The notes beneath the pieces were generated by a model. The model made no database searches. It had not been told where the DNA came from and saw only the letters and a program-made list of their open reading frames with translations. DNA of 64,000 nt. Source: CBDCYS01 sp965224215. GTDB taxonomy: Bacteria; Acidobacteriota; Terriglobia; Bryobacterales; UBA6623. The translations under genes and the position numbers were made by a program. Where the stretch lies: the NCBI GenBank assembly GCA_965224215.1, contig CBDCYS010000058.1, forward strand, positions 1 through 64,000, given 5' to 3'. This document shows positions 9,823 through 19,366 of the stretch, in pieces (within the stretch, counting starts at the first letter, position 1; the number at the start of each line of letters is the position of its first letter).

Positions 9823-10629
9823 CTAGTCGGAGCCCTTGCTCGCCGACAGCATCTTGTCGATTGCGGTTTTGAAGCTCGGGAAGGCCTGGGCGCCTCGAAT
9901 GTACTCCGTCGCCGTTATCTTTTCGGAGTTTGATGGGTCGGTCAACCCCAAAAAGAAGCTCGGTGTGCCTCTGACGCCGGCCTTGGCCCCTTCCGCGGCA
10001 TCGGTTTTTACCCGTTCGGTGTATTTACCGCTGCTCAAGCAATCCTTGAACTGAGCACCTTCCAAACTCTCGGCCTCGGCGTGGGCCTGCAGGTCTTCGT
10101 CGGATAGCTTACGTTGATCGCGGAAGATTCGATCGTGGACTTCCCAATATTTTCCCTGGTCACCGGCACAAAGCGCGGCCTCGGAGGCCTTCGTGGCGCG
10201 AGCATGAATACTCACGAGAGGGAACTGCCTCATGACGTATTTGACCTTGCCCGTGTCGACGTAGTCTTTCTTGATTTGCGGCAGGACGCCGTTGAAATGC
10301 CGCTTACAGAACGGACATTGGTAGTCAGTAAACTCGACGAGGGTCAGCTTGGCGTTGGCGTCTCCGAGAAACGGCGCTCCTTTAATGCTCACGTCCTGGG
10401 GCTTGAAGGGCGCCGGCGCGTTGGGCCGCAGCCGCGGCTTTTGCAGCAGTTGCTTGATCTCGGCAAGATCCTTCTGGATGGCTTGCTGCCCGGCTTTGAG
10501 GGCGTCAATCTCTTTCCGCAGTGCTTGGTCATCGGGAGCAGGCTGAGCCGTCCCCGCGCTTCCGCAAAGCAGCAACAGTCCGACAACCCAGAGGCTAATC
10601 CGTTCATTCTTATGGCCCATCGTCATCAT
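9823..10629 (-). CDS. DsbA-family thiol:disulfide oxidoreductase with coiled-coil spacer
   Basis: 268 residues from the ATG at 10629. A signal peptide or signal anchor (ISLWVVGLLLLCGSAGTAQ) comes first. A coiled-coil-like segment of about 35 residues (EIDALKAGQQAIQKDLAEIK) follows, then a thioredoxin-fold domain with active site CPFC at about Cys105 and Cys108 and the cis-proline loop RGTPSFF. This layout matches periplasmic DsbA/DsbG-like proteins that oxidise or isomerise disulfides. A longer frame exists up to 10710, but the region before 10629 is basic and not signal-like, and a GAGG precedes the ATG cluster. It follows the hydroxylase-family gene on the same strand. Confidence 0.9.
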   Translation of the reverse strand: MMTMGHKNERISLWVVGLLLLCGSAGTAQPAPDDQALRKEIDALKAGQQAIQKDLAEIKQLLQKPRLRPNAPAPFKPQDVSIKGAPFLGDANAKLTLVEFTDYQCPFCKRHFNGVLPQIKKDYVDTGKVKYVMRQFPLVSIHARATKASEAALCAGDQGKYWEVHDRIFRDQRKLSDEDLQAHAEAESLEGAQFKDCLSSGKYTERVKTDAAEGAKAGVRGTPSFFLGLTDPSNSEKITATEYIRGAQAFPSFKTAIDKMLSASKGSD

Positions 10630-10684
10630 TCGCCTCACCCTTTTCTGTCCTGAGCTTATCACGTTTGACCCCTTTCTCCGCGCC

Positions 10685-11521
10685 CTATCGCGTGATTCTG
10701 AACGTCCCATCCGGCAACTGCCACGACGGCCCTTGCTCGACGAAAGGCATCTCCAGCACTTTCGCGAGTGTCACATCCTCGGGCTTGTTATGGGCCGGCA
10801 CACCGATCGTCAGCTCTTCCGGGGGGACGTCGACTCGAAGGGTTCCATGGATACGGTCCCAGCACGAAAAGCTGCTGGACCAGTTCGAATCGCTCTCTTC
10901 TTGAACGTCGGAGTGGTGAATCGCATGCATCCGCGGGGTGATGAGTACTCTCCCGATCAGGCGTTCGCTCTTGGCTGACAGCCGGACATTCGAATGGTGG
11001 AAGAGGATGGAGAGCACAAGCGCCGTCTGCCAAATCGAAAAAGCAAGAGGGGACACCCCGATCCCTACGACTTGTAGCGCCCGCCAGCCCACCGACAGGC
11101 TGACCTCTCCGAAGTGGAAGCGGAGCGCGGTTGAGGCGTCCATGTCCAGATCAACGTGATGCGGCTGATGAAAGCGCCACAGAAAGCGGTTCTTGTGACA
11201 CTGCACATGCCAATGGTAGAGCGTGTAGTCGAGCGCCAGAACGGCCAGCGGGATCTCAAGCCAAGCCGGGAGGGAAAGTCTTTTCAAGATCCCCCAGCGG
11301 CGTTTTTCGGCTAGCCGCGCCAGACGCAAGGCGACCGGTACCTCGGCAAATTCGACGGCCAAGCCGGCGATTCCAGCGATCGCAAGGTTGCGGGCTGTGC
11401 GAAGCGCCTTTGACTCTCGCGAGCGGCGCGCGGGAGAGCGCAACTCTCGCCAGAGCAGCCAGCCGCACAGGCCGACAACGAGTGGAATTTTCACCCAAAC
11501 GGGGACTTCCTTATCCTTCAT
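10685..11521 (-). CDS. Fatty acid hydroxylase / sterol desaturase family membrane protein
   Basis: 278 residues from the ATG at 11521. The His clusters of the di-iron family are all visible: YHWHVQCH, FHQPHHVD, FHHSN and MHAIHHS, set among hydrophobic segments (WVKIPLVVGLCGWLL and LEIPLAVLALDYTLY). The family hydroxylates or desaturates membrane lipids with O2. The lipid substrate is unknown. An in-frame TTG or GTG start up to 11590 is possible, but the membrane domain begins after MKDKEVPVWVK. It ends 55 bp before the DsbA-like gene. Confidence 0.88.
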   Translation of the reverse strand: MKDKEVPVWVKIPLVVGLCGWLLWRELRSPARRSRESKALRTARNLAIAGIAGLAVEFAEVPVALRLARLAEKRRWGILKRLSLPAWLEIPLAVLALDYTLYHWHVQCHKNRFLWRFHQPHHVDLDMDASTALRFHFGEVSLSVGWRALQVVGIGVSPLAFSIWQTALVLSILFHHSNVRLSAKSERLIGRVLITPRMHAIHHSDVQEESDSNWSSSFSCWDRIHGTLRVDVPPEELTIGVPAHNKPEDVTLAKVLEMPFVEQGPSWQLPDGTFRITR

Positions 11522-11613
11522 ACGTCTAGCGTGACCCGAGAATCGGAGGCGCGGGTGAACCGATTTCGCGACAACCAACGCGACAACCAAGATGTCGTGC
11601 GCAAAGAATCGGG

Positions 11614-11672
11614 GTTGACTATCCCGCGCGGTTGACTATCCCGCAGTTCACTATCCCGCGGTTCACTATCTA
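11614..11672. repeat. Four tandem 15-17 bp repeats with an adjacent palindrome
   Basis: In the 422-bp gap upstream of the hydroxylase-family gene, the unit GTT(G/C)ACTATCCCGC is repeated four times from 11614, with the last copy degenerate (GTTCACTATCTAC). A shorter doubled motif CGCGACAACCAA lies just before it at about 11566-11590. A palindrome with 7-bp arms follows (CTTATCA-AAA-TGATAAG, 11684-11700). This could be a regulatory array for the minus-strand gene, but no regulator is indicated. The rest of the gap shows nothing I recognise. Confidence 0.5.
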
Positions 11673-11943
11673 CTATAGGTTTACTTATCAAAATGATAAG
11701 CGCCCTTAGCCAGGCTCCGCTTTAGGCGTCCGAGCGGCTCTTGTCGAGCTGTTGAGCTGATTACGAGACTTCCCCATTGTCCCGACGGACCGCTGCGGTA
11801 AGCAGAAAGCAGTAGCTCTCACGAGGCGGAACCGATGCGGGCAAGGGCCCGTCCCTCCGGGCTTGTGGAGCCTGTGGTGCGCCAGAAGGCCCGCTGGTCC
11901 GATGGACTCTTCAAGGCTGGAGTGCTGGCGAAGCCGCGTACCT

Positions 11944-14900
11944 TCAACTGATCTTTTCGAGACGGGTTTTCGCGGAGTTTTCCCGAATAAACTGAAGACA
12001 GCCCTCCGCGGGAAGCGGCGCGCAGATGGCACGTCCTTGAACTTCATCGCAAGCCTTCTGCCTCAAGAACGCCAGTTGTGATTCTGTTTCGACACCCTCG
12101 AAAACAACATTGAGCCCCAGGCTGTGAGCGAGAGCGATCACACCTGAACAGATGGCGGCGTCGCTTGGGTCAGTGGCGATCTCGCGTATAAACGACTCGT
12201 CGATCTTGAGAGTACTAATTGGAAAACGCCTCAGGTAGGTGAGCGAGGAATACCCGGTGCCGAAATCATCGAGCGAGATCTCGACCCCCTTGGAATAGAG
12301 CCGATACAGGGGCTTTATGGTCGAGTCGGCATTTTCCATCAAGGCACTTTCTGTTAGTTCGATACGCAGCAATCTCGGGTCGAGGCCTGTTTCGTCCAGG
12401 ATGGCCGTGATCGCTTCGTGCAGATCTTCATGCTTGATGTGCCGAGGGGAGATGTTCACTGATATGGGGATCTCGAGTCCGGCCTCCTTCCAGGCCTTGG
12501 CTTGCTCACAGGCTGTGCGCAGCACCCATGCGCTCATCGGAATGATGAGACCCGTGTCCTCGGCAACCGGAATGAACTCACCGGGAAGTACCATGCCCCG
12601 CTCCGGATGCCGCCAACGAATCAGCGCTTCGCAACTCGTGACTTGGAGTGTTTGGAGTGAGACAATCGGCTGGTAATAAAGCAGAAACTCCTCTCGATCG
12701 AGAGCCCGGCGAAGAGCGGTTTCCAGCTGCAGCAGTTCCACCGCATACAGATGCATCACTTGGTCGAATTTCTCGTATCGCGCTCTGCCCAGCGATTTGG
12801 CGCGGTACATTGCCGTGTCGGCATTTCGAATTAATTCCACGGCTGTCTCCTGGTCACCCGTGCCGAAGGCAATACCGATGCTGGCGGCCGTGAAGACTTC
12901 CTGGTCCCCAACGATAAACGGCTCGGAGAGTTCCTTTTGCAGGCGGTCCGCGATTTGGGTCGCCAAGGATTCGTTCGCAATGTCTTCCAATAGAATCGCG
13001 AACTCGTCACCTCCGAGGCGGGCGACGACGTCATCGGGGCGCACCAAGGTCCTGAGCCGGTGGGCGATGCCGACGAGCAACTGATCGCCGACAACGTGAC
13101 CGAGACTGTCGTTAACTACCTTAAAGCGGTCGACGTCCAGGAATAGTACCGCGAACAGTCCCTCGTCATTTCGGGTTGCTCGCCTGCTGGCCGTTTCGAG
13201 CCGCCTCATGAAATAAGTCCGATTCGGCAGCGCCGTCAGGGGATCGTGCAGGGCGTCATGGAGTAACTGGTTCTCAGCTCGCTTCCGGGCCGTAATATCT
13301 GTCTGGGAACCCGCCAGGCGAATCGCCTTGCCGGACTCGTCCCGGACGGCGGCCCCGCGGCTGAGCATCCAGCGGTAGGCCCCGTCCCGATGCAAAACGC
13401 GATGCTCGCATTCGAATTGGATCGTTTTCCCCTCCACGTGATTCTCAAGCTGCGAGAGGAGTTGTGGCAGGTCTTCCGGGTGAACCCGACTAAACCACTC
13501 CTTGGTCCGGCATTCGATTTCGCTTTCGGAGTACCCCAGCCCAACCTTCCATCTGGGCGAGTAGTAGATCTCTTCGGTCAGCAAATTCCAATCCCAGAGG
13601 CCATCGTTCACCGCCCGGGCCGCCAGCGCGTACCGCTGTTCGCTTTCGCGCAGCGCTTCCTCGGCGCCCTTGCGCTCCGAGATATCCCGAACAATAGCCG
13701 TAAACATCCGCCGGTCATCAAGCTCCATTTGGCTGATCGTCAGCTCGATCGGAAAGCTCGTACCGTCTTTTCGTTTGCCCGTAATCTCACGTCCGCCGTT
13801 GGATGGATCCTTGATGATCTTGGCCGGGGCATTGTGTCCGGGCTCATATTCGACGCACGCCGGCATGAGTTCGTCAATGCGGCGTCCACTTGCATCCTGG
13901 GCCGGGTAACCGAATAGACGCTCCGCGCCGGGGTTAAACGTCTCGACCACGCCTAGCTTGTCGAAGGTGATGATCCCGTCTGGCGCCTGATCGATAACTC
14001 CGCGAATTCGGGCCTCGCTTTCCCGAACGCGCTTGGTCATCAACTCAGCCATTGCCAGGGCGCTGGATCGGGTGGAGGACAGAACCAGGCCGATGTCGAA
14101 CAACAGAACACTCATAGCAAAGCCCCCGAGCAGGACTTGGGCGGGTTGGTTTTCCCAGCTCGCCGGCTCGAATTCGCTGTTCGCGGCGAACGACAGTGTC
14201 CACGTCGCATCACCGAGCTGAATCGATTCGACGTGGCGGCGCTTGACCCGGTAGCCTTCCTTACCGGCATCCAGGACGCCGTCTCGATCGTATATGAGCT
14301 GAACCGGATCTACTTCGTCGCCGGCAAAGACCTCTAGATCAACCCCAATTGAACCCTCATCGGTAAGCTCACCGAGGATTACCGTCGCCGGGATCAGCGT
14401 GCTGACCCACCCACGAAGGGTCGATCTCCTTTCCTCAACCGACCGGCCTTAGCCTCCGCTGCGTAAACCGGCGCTGTGTAAACCGGCGCCAGGCAAAGGA
14501 TTCCAGACTCGTCTTCGTCGAGGAGCCAGCCCGGACCGACGTATCCCATCGAGACCGAACCCGAGTCCCGCGCCCGTTCAGCGAGCCTGCGGAGGTCCGG
14601 TACAGAACCCAAATCGAAGCCGAGACGGCCCGCATTGAGTGGCATGGGTTCGACGTGGCGGATAGGCAAGGAGTCCATGCCGGAACCGCCGGGATAGACG
14701 TGATAGTCCCCCTGGTAGTCGGCGCTAAGAGCTTGCTCAAAGGCGCCCAGTTGATCGCTGGGAACCCGCTCGATAAAACCAACGTACTCAACGGAGGCTG
14801 AATCATGGAGGCTCAGAGCTTGGACGAAGCGGCTCCAATCACGTTTCCCTCTCACCCCGAACGACTGAAGTGCCGCCTGGATCGACCGCGACATATCCGC

Positions 14901-16199
14901 GTGATAGTCCATCCTTTCGAGCAGCCGTCGACGGAAACGCTCAACCTTCTGATCAAACCGGGCTTGGTCGAACTCGTTCACGCGGGTCTGCGTGATGTGC
15001 CACAGCAGCACTGTTGCAAGCATGGACACCGCGAGGATGGCCCAGGGTGCAAAGCTTTTCTTAAGCCGCCGAATGGGGTCCTCGGCCTGCCGGTGACCTG
15101 GGTAGCGGCTTACCGCCACGAGTAGGACGATCACTAGCGCCACAATGACATTGAAGCTCACCATCAGTTGCTGAAGCTGGTGGAGCGGCTGGAAAGCTTC
15201 CTGGAAATCCATCTCGGTGGCAAGGCCAATACCTAACTCGGGCAACAAGCACCAAGCGCCGACCACCTGGCTCCCAAACCGGCCGCGATATCCGCTGATA
15301 TCAACGGTAACCTTTGCCAACCCCGGCACTATCTTGCCGTCACGGCCGGCCGCTGCGTAAGGCAAGCCATCGAAGACGGGGTAGCGCGGAATATTGGCTG
15401 GATCCAGCAATGGAAGCTCCGGACCGTGATCAGTGAGCCATTCTCGATTCCCCGAATAGGCGTCGGTCCGGCCCGTTCGGCCCAACCGCCCCTGCCTGAG
15501 TAGGTTCTTGAGGTTGGTGTTCGAATTCAGGCGAAAGCCAAGTGCCCCAATTACATCGCCGGAGCGTCCCCTGACCGGCACGGCGACCAGTAGTTCACTT
15601 CCGTTTCTCGCGGCGAGCGCAGTAGGTCCCGGCTCTCCAGATCCACGCGGTAGAGGGCGAAGCCCCACCTGTCCGTCCATGGCGGAGCGCAGGGCGGAGC
15701 CTTGATGAAGCCCTAAAGCTTCTCCCACAAGGGTTCTATCGGTCGCCGCCGCAACGAATCCGTCGGGAGCGATCAGCACAAAGCTGTCGAGCTGAACGGC
15801 GGACTCCGCCAAAAGGCCGTCCGATCTTTCCAGCGCTCCCTGAAGCTGAGTTACTGCTGGGTTGGCCAACAATCCGTCGCGGCTGCGCGAACTGTCGAGC
15901 AGCTGTTCAACCAGCTCACTCACTCCAGGCGAATTCGCGCGCCACACAGCTTCCGCCCGCACGCTCGATGCCCAGCTCCGCAATGAACTGCGCGTCGTCT
16001 CCAAGACCGAGAGCAGCAGGCCCCGAAGTTCCGCCTCCCGTTCGGCACGATGAAGACCGACGACCCACCATCGAGCCAGCAATAAAAAGACGATGGCGGC
16101 AAGAGCAGAAATTAGTATTCGAGTGCGGGGGCGGCGGAGAGGTTCCACCAGGCGCGACGCAGCGCGGAGGAGAGGTCTTAGTAATGTAATGTTCGACAT
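11944..16199 (-). pseudogene. Cache-CHASE-PAS-PAS-GGDEF-EAL c-di-GMP sensor, apparent frameshift
   Basis: Two adjacent minus-strand frames (618 and 723 residues) are parts of one gene of about 1,418 residues. In order: a membrane helix (ISALAAIVFLLLARWWVVG), a dCache-like extracellular domain, two more helices, a CHASE domain (EYVGFIERVPSDQLGAFEQ), a further helix, two PAS domains, GGDEF (RLGGDEFAILLED, with inhibitory site RPDD five residues earlier) and EAL (CEALIRWRHPE, DDFGTGYSSL). Restoring one base near 14430-14432 joins AGRLRK to the CHASE motif LRGWVST and continues through about 90 codons to the second frame. Both catalytic domains look intact, so the protein could make and break down c-di-GMP. 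If the shift is real, the cytoplasmic half might still be made from the ATG at 14115. Start chosen at ATG 16199. Confidence 0.8.
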
Positions 16200-16497
16200 C
16201 CCAGCCCAGCACCACGCGAACTGAAAGGCTCGTTTTGCGACAAGCAACAAGGGGGGGGACTATGGCGGGCGGAAGAAAGTCCTACCCTGAGTCATATCAG
16301 CTGACCCGTTGCACTTCTACCTCGCTTGCAGCAACCGAACTTCCCCTCGTCTTCGGGAGGGCAGCTCACTCCTGCCCATGTTTCGGTGCGCCAGTACCTA
16401 GAATACTGTTGTCTGTGTGGCTACCTTCATAGGTGAACTACCGAGATTTTAAGTGTTTTAGTACTTGGTTATAGAACCCTGTGGTAATAAAGTAGTA
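16200..16497. other. Intergenic region with no gene seen
   Basis: Between the c-di-GMP sensor start and the first IS1595 copy there is a G8 run at about 16251-16258 and a GGGAGGGCAG-containing segment. No open frame with recognisable content, no RNA gene and no clear promoter was found. Confidence 0.4.
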
Positions 16498-17527
16498 GAT
16501 GGGTATCCGGTTGACTCAGGTAGCCCCAATATCTTGTGGTTTGGGGATTTTCTTGGGTTCTGTAACCGGGTGAACAATCATCTTGTAAGTCGCCGGATCC
16601 ACGGCTACCGCCTGCTGGACGAGCCGATAGAAGAGTTTGCCGCGGCTTTTGGATTTGCGGCGGTTGAAACGGAAGGTGAACTCGTCCAGGTGTAGTCCAG
16701 ATGTTTGTGGCTCACGGCGCCCTGATGGGTGCCCAGCAGCCAGCGCTTGAGCAGTGACATCATGCGGTGGACGCGGGGCATCAATTCCGACGCGGACTGC
16801 TCCTGCCTGCTGACAACTGTGACCTGATGGACGTAGCCTTCCTTTTTCAACCCGGAGTAACCGGGCCAGCCGTCGGTATGCACCACGCTGCCCGGCTCGA
16901 TGCACTCCTCCACGAAAGGCAACAGGCTCTCGCCCGAGGCATCCTCGATTCTCTTCATGCGAATCCGGCCGATACCCCGCCCATCCTCTTGAGCGGCCAC
17001 TGCGATCAATGCTTTGTTTTTCAGGTTTCGGCCCCGCAGGCCCTCTTCGAGCCCGCCCCAGTAGCTTTCATCGACTTCCACTCTCCCGGCGAGCAAATCC
17101 CGTTCCGACCGCACCATCGCACGCCGCATTTTGTGCAGCCAGGTCCAAGCCGTTTCGTACCTGTTGAGCCCCAACACTCTTTGAAGTCCCAAAGCGCTGG
17201 CTCCGGTTTTTTGGGTGGTGACCCACCACATCGCACGAAACCACAACGGCAAAGGGCTGCGCGTGTCCTGAAAGATGGTCCCGGCGGTCACCGAGGTTTG
17301 GCGCCCACACGCAGCGCACTGCAGCAGCACTTTTCGCAAAGGCCACGACTTTCCACAACCGCAACCCGGACAGCGGAAACCGTCCGGCCAGCGCAGCCGG
17401 AACAGATACTCCCGGCAGGCCTCCTCACTGCTAAAACGGGACTCGAATTCTGGCAGGTTCTGAGGGTAATCTTCCATCTGCCGGCATACTACATCTTGGG
17501 GCTACCTGAGTCAACCGGATACCCACC
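16498..17527 (-). mobile_element. IS1595-family insertion sequence, copy A (defective)
   Basis: Ends are inverted repeats beginning G(A/G)TGGGTATCCGGTTGACTC. The 8-bp target duplication AAGTAGTA flanks it exactly (16490-16497 and 17528-17535), as expected for this family. It is 1,030 bp, one less than the other copies, because one base is missing near 16693 in the transposase gene. It sits a few base pairs outside the terminus of the IS1380-derived element at 18578. Confidence 0.93.
16516..17477 (-). pseudogene. IS1595-family transposase, frameshifted (copy A)
   Basis: Reads as the 320-residue transposase of the intact copies until about HKHLDY, where a single missing base near 16693 shifts the frame and replaces the last 60 residues. 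The N-terminal zinc ribbon (CPGCGCGK and CAACGRQ) and the first acidic motif VEVDESYWGG are intact. The C-terminal EFTFRFNRR block, which supplies the last catalytic residue, is lost, so it is probably inactive. Confidence 0.9.
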
Positions 17528-17544
17528 AAGTAGTAATACCTGAA

Positions 17545-18575
17545 GATGGGTATCCGGTTGACTCAGGTAGCCCCAATATCTTGTGGTTTGGGGATTTTCT
17601 TGGGTTCTGTAACCGGGTGAACAATCATCTTGTAAGTCGCCGGATCCACGGCTACCGCCTGCTGGACGAGCCGATAGAAGAGTTTGCCGCGGCTTTTGGA
17701 TTTGCGGCGGTTGAAACGGAAGGTGAACTCGTCCAGGTAGTAGTCCAGATGTTTGTGGCTCACGGCGCCCTGATGGGTGGCCAGCAGCCAGCGCTTGAGC
17801 AGTGACATCACGCGGTGGACGCGGGGCATCAATTCCGACGCGGACTGCTCCTGCCTGTTGACAACTGTGACCTGATGGACGTAGCCTTCCTTTTTCAACC
17901 CGGAGTAACCGGGCCAGCCGTCGGTATGCACCACGCTGCCCGGCTCGATGCACTCCTCCACGAAAGGCAACAGGCTCTCGCCCGAGGCATCCTCGATTCT
18001 CTTCATGCGAATCCGGCCGATACCCCGCCCATCCTCTTGAGCGGCTACTGCGATCAATGCTTTGTTTTTCAGGTTTCGGCCCCGCAGGCCCTCTTCGAGC
18101 CCGCCCCAGTAGCTTTCATCGACTTCCACCGTCCCGGCGAGCAAATCCCGTCCCGGCCGCACCATCGCGCGCCGCATTTTGTGCAGCCAGGTTCAAGCCG
18201 TTTCGTACCTGTTGAGCCCCAACACTCTTTGAAGTCCCAAAGCGCTGGCTCCGGTCTTTTGGGTGGTGACCCACCACATCGCACGAAACCACAACGGCAA
18301 AGGGCTGCGCGTGTCCTGAAAGATGGTCCCGGCGGTCACCGAGGTTTGGCGCCCACACGCAGCGCACTGCAGCAGCACTTTTCGCAAAGGCCACGACTTT
18401 CCACAACCGCAACCCGGACAGCGGAAACCGTCCGGCCAGCGCAGCCGGAACAGATACTCCCGGCAGGCCTCCTCACTGCTAAAACGGGCCTCGAATTCTG
18501 TCAGGTTCTGAGGGTAATCTTCCATCTGCCGGCATACTACATTTTGGGGCTACCTGAGTCAACCGGATACCCATC
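17545..18575 (-). mobile_element. IS1595-family insertion sequence, copy B (defective), inside an IS1380-derived end
   Basis: 1,031 bp with the same inverted repeats. The 8-bp duplication TACCTGAA is exact (17537-17544 and 18576-18583). That target contains the first six bases (CCTGAA) of the IS1380-type terminus, so copy B jumped into the very end of the older element. Only 17 bp separate it from copy A, and both point the same way. Confidence 0.93.
17563..18525 (-). pseudogene. IS1595-family transposase with a nonsense codon (copy B)
   Basis: Same length and frame as the intact copies, but the Trp codon in YETAWTWLHK has become TGA at 18193-18195, cutting the protein to 110 residues. The downstream frame (17563-18177) stays open and conserved, so the mutation is recent. 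It also differs from the others by a few substitutions (LLATHQG for LLGTHQG). Confidence 0.9.
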
Positions 18576-18577
18576 TA

Positions 18578-19107
18578 CCTGAATTATGCACTGCGGCGTG
18601 GACCTGAGGAGGGCTGAGCCGCAAGGGACCATTGGGGACCCCCTAAAACATGGGGTAAAAAGGTCGGCTGGCAAAGATTCCAGCTTCGCCAGCCAACCCC
18701 AAGGAAGTCACCCACATGGTTACCAGACGAAAACAGCATAGCTCCCAAAGGCCCGTCCAACAAGGCCCAGCCGTGACGGCCTCGCGGCCCAATAAAATCG
18801 GGGCTTCGACGCCTTACCACTTCCGCGGCAGGAAGCCGACTCCCTACGGCGGCTTGCTGCCGGTGGTCGGGAGGGCGCTGATCTGAGAGCCTGGCTATGC
18901 GCTATGCATAAAATTTTATGCACTAGCCGTAACGCACTGGAACCACGTCACTTCCGAGCGAGGTTTTGACGACGCGGATTCTGGGCGGGAAGGGAAACCG
19001 GACACGGAGAAGCCAAAAGACCAGTTGCCGAGCTACCACCTCACGACGACCGCCAACCCGCTACGAACGCAGCCACACTCGCAAAGTGAATCTGTGCATA
19101 ATTCAGG
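18578..19107 (+). mobile_element. 530-bp non-autonomous (MITE-like) derivative of the IS1380-family element
   Basis: It starts CCTGAATTATGCAC and ends GTGCATAATTCAGG, the same termini as the 1.8-kb IS1380-family copies at 47482, 51891 and 58474. It keeps the upstream region and the first codons of transposase, then jumps to an unrelated 3' half with a tail that ends TGAATCTGTGCATAATTCAGG. A 5-bp duplication TAATA is visible: on the right at 19108-19112 and, on the left, at 17534-17538 beyond IS copy B. The target was a near-perfect palindrome, AAGTAGTA-A-TACTACTT. The 3' half also occurs in the chimera at 51891-53821. The 260 bp that follow, up to the next gene, show nothing I recognise. Confidence 0.85.
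18716..18886 (+). CDS. 56-residue N-terminal transposase peptide encoded by the deletion derivative
   Basis: An ATG at 18716 opens a frame that matches the transposase N-terminus (PNKIGASTPYHFRG, TPYGGLLPV) and then ends VGRALI-TGA in the novel 3' part. It includes the basic N-terminal region but none of the DDE catalytic domain. If translated it could bind element ends without catalysis; this is inference. It is about 80% identical by eye to the full transposase over this stretch. Confidence 0.5.
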   Translation: MVTRRKQHSSQRPVQQGPAVTASRPNKIGASTPYHFRGRKPTPYGGLLPVVGRALI

Positions 19108-19366
19108 TAATACTACTTGTAAAATGGTCATACACTTTCACCGAAACGCAAATAAAATGCACGGTATTTCGGCGACAGTTGTTTGTTGGCAAGGCCTGAC
19201 CCGTGACTTTGCAGCCGAGCGGAAGCGCGCCGAAGGGAAGCGTGTGTAGGTGGTCACCTAGTGACAGGGAGGGAAAATGAACGGCCAACGTGGGCGACTC
19301 GTTTTCCGCGTCGGCTAGCAGGCAGCCGAAAGGTCAACTGAGACAAAGACTCGCTCGATCTCGCCT

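Noticed and set aside
16516..17477. Programmed frameshift in the IS1595 transposase
   Set aside because: Copies C and D encode the same protein in one frame, so the shift in copy A is a mutation or error.
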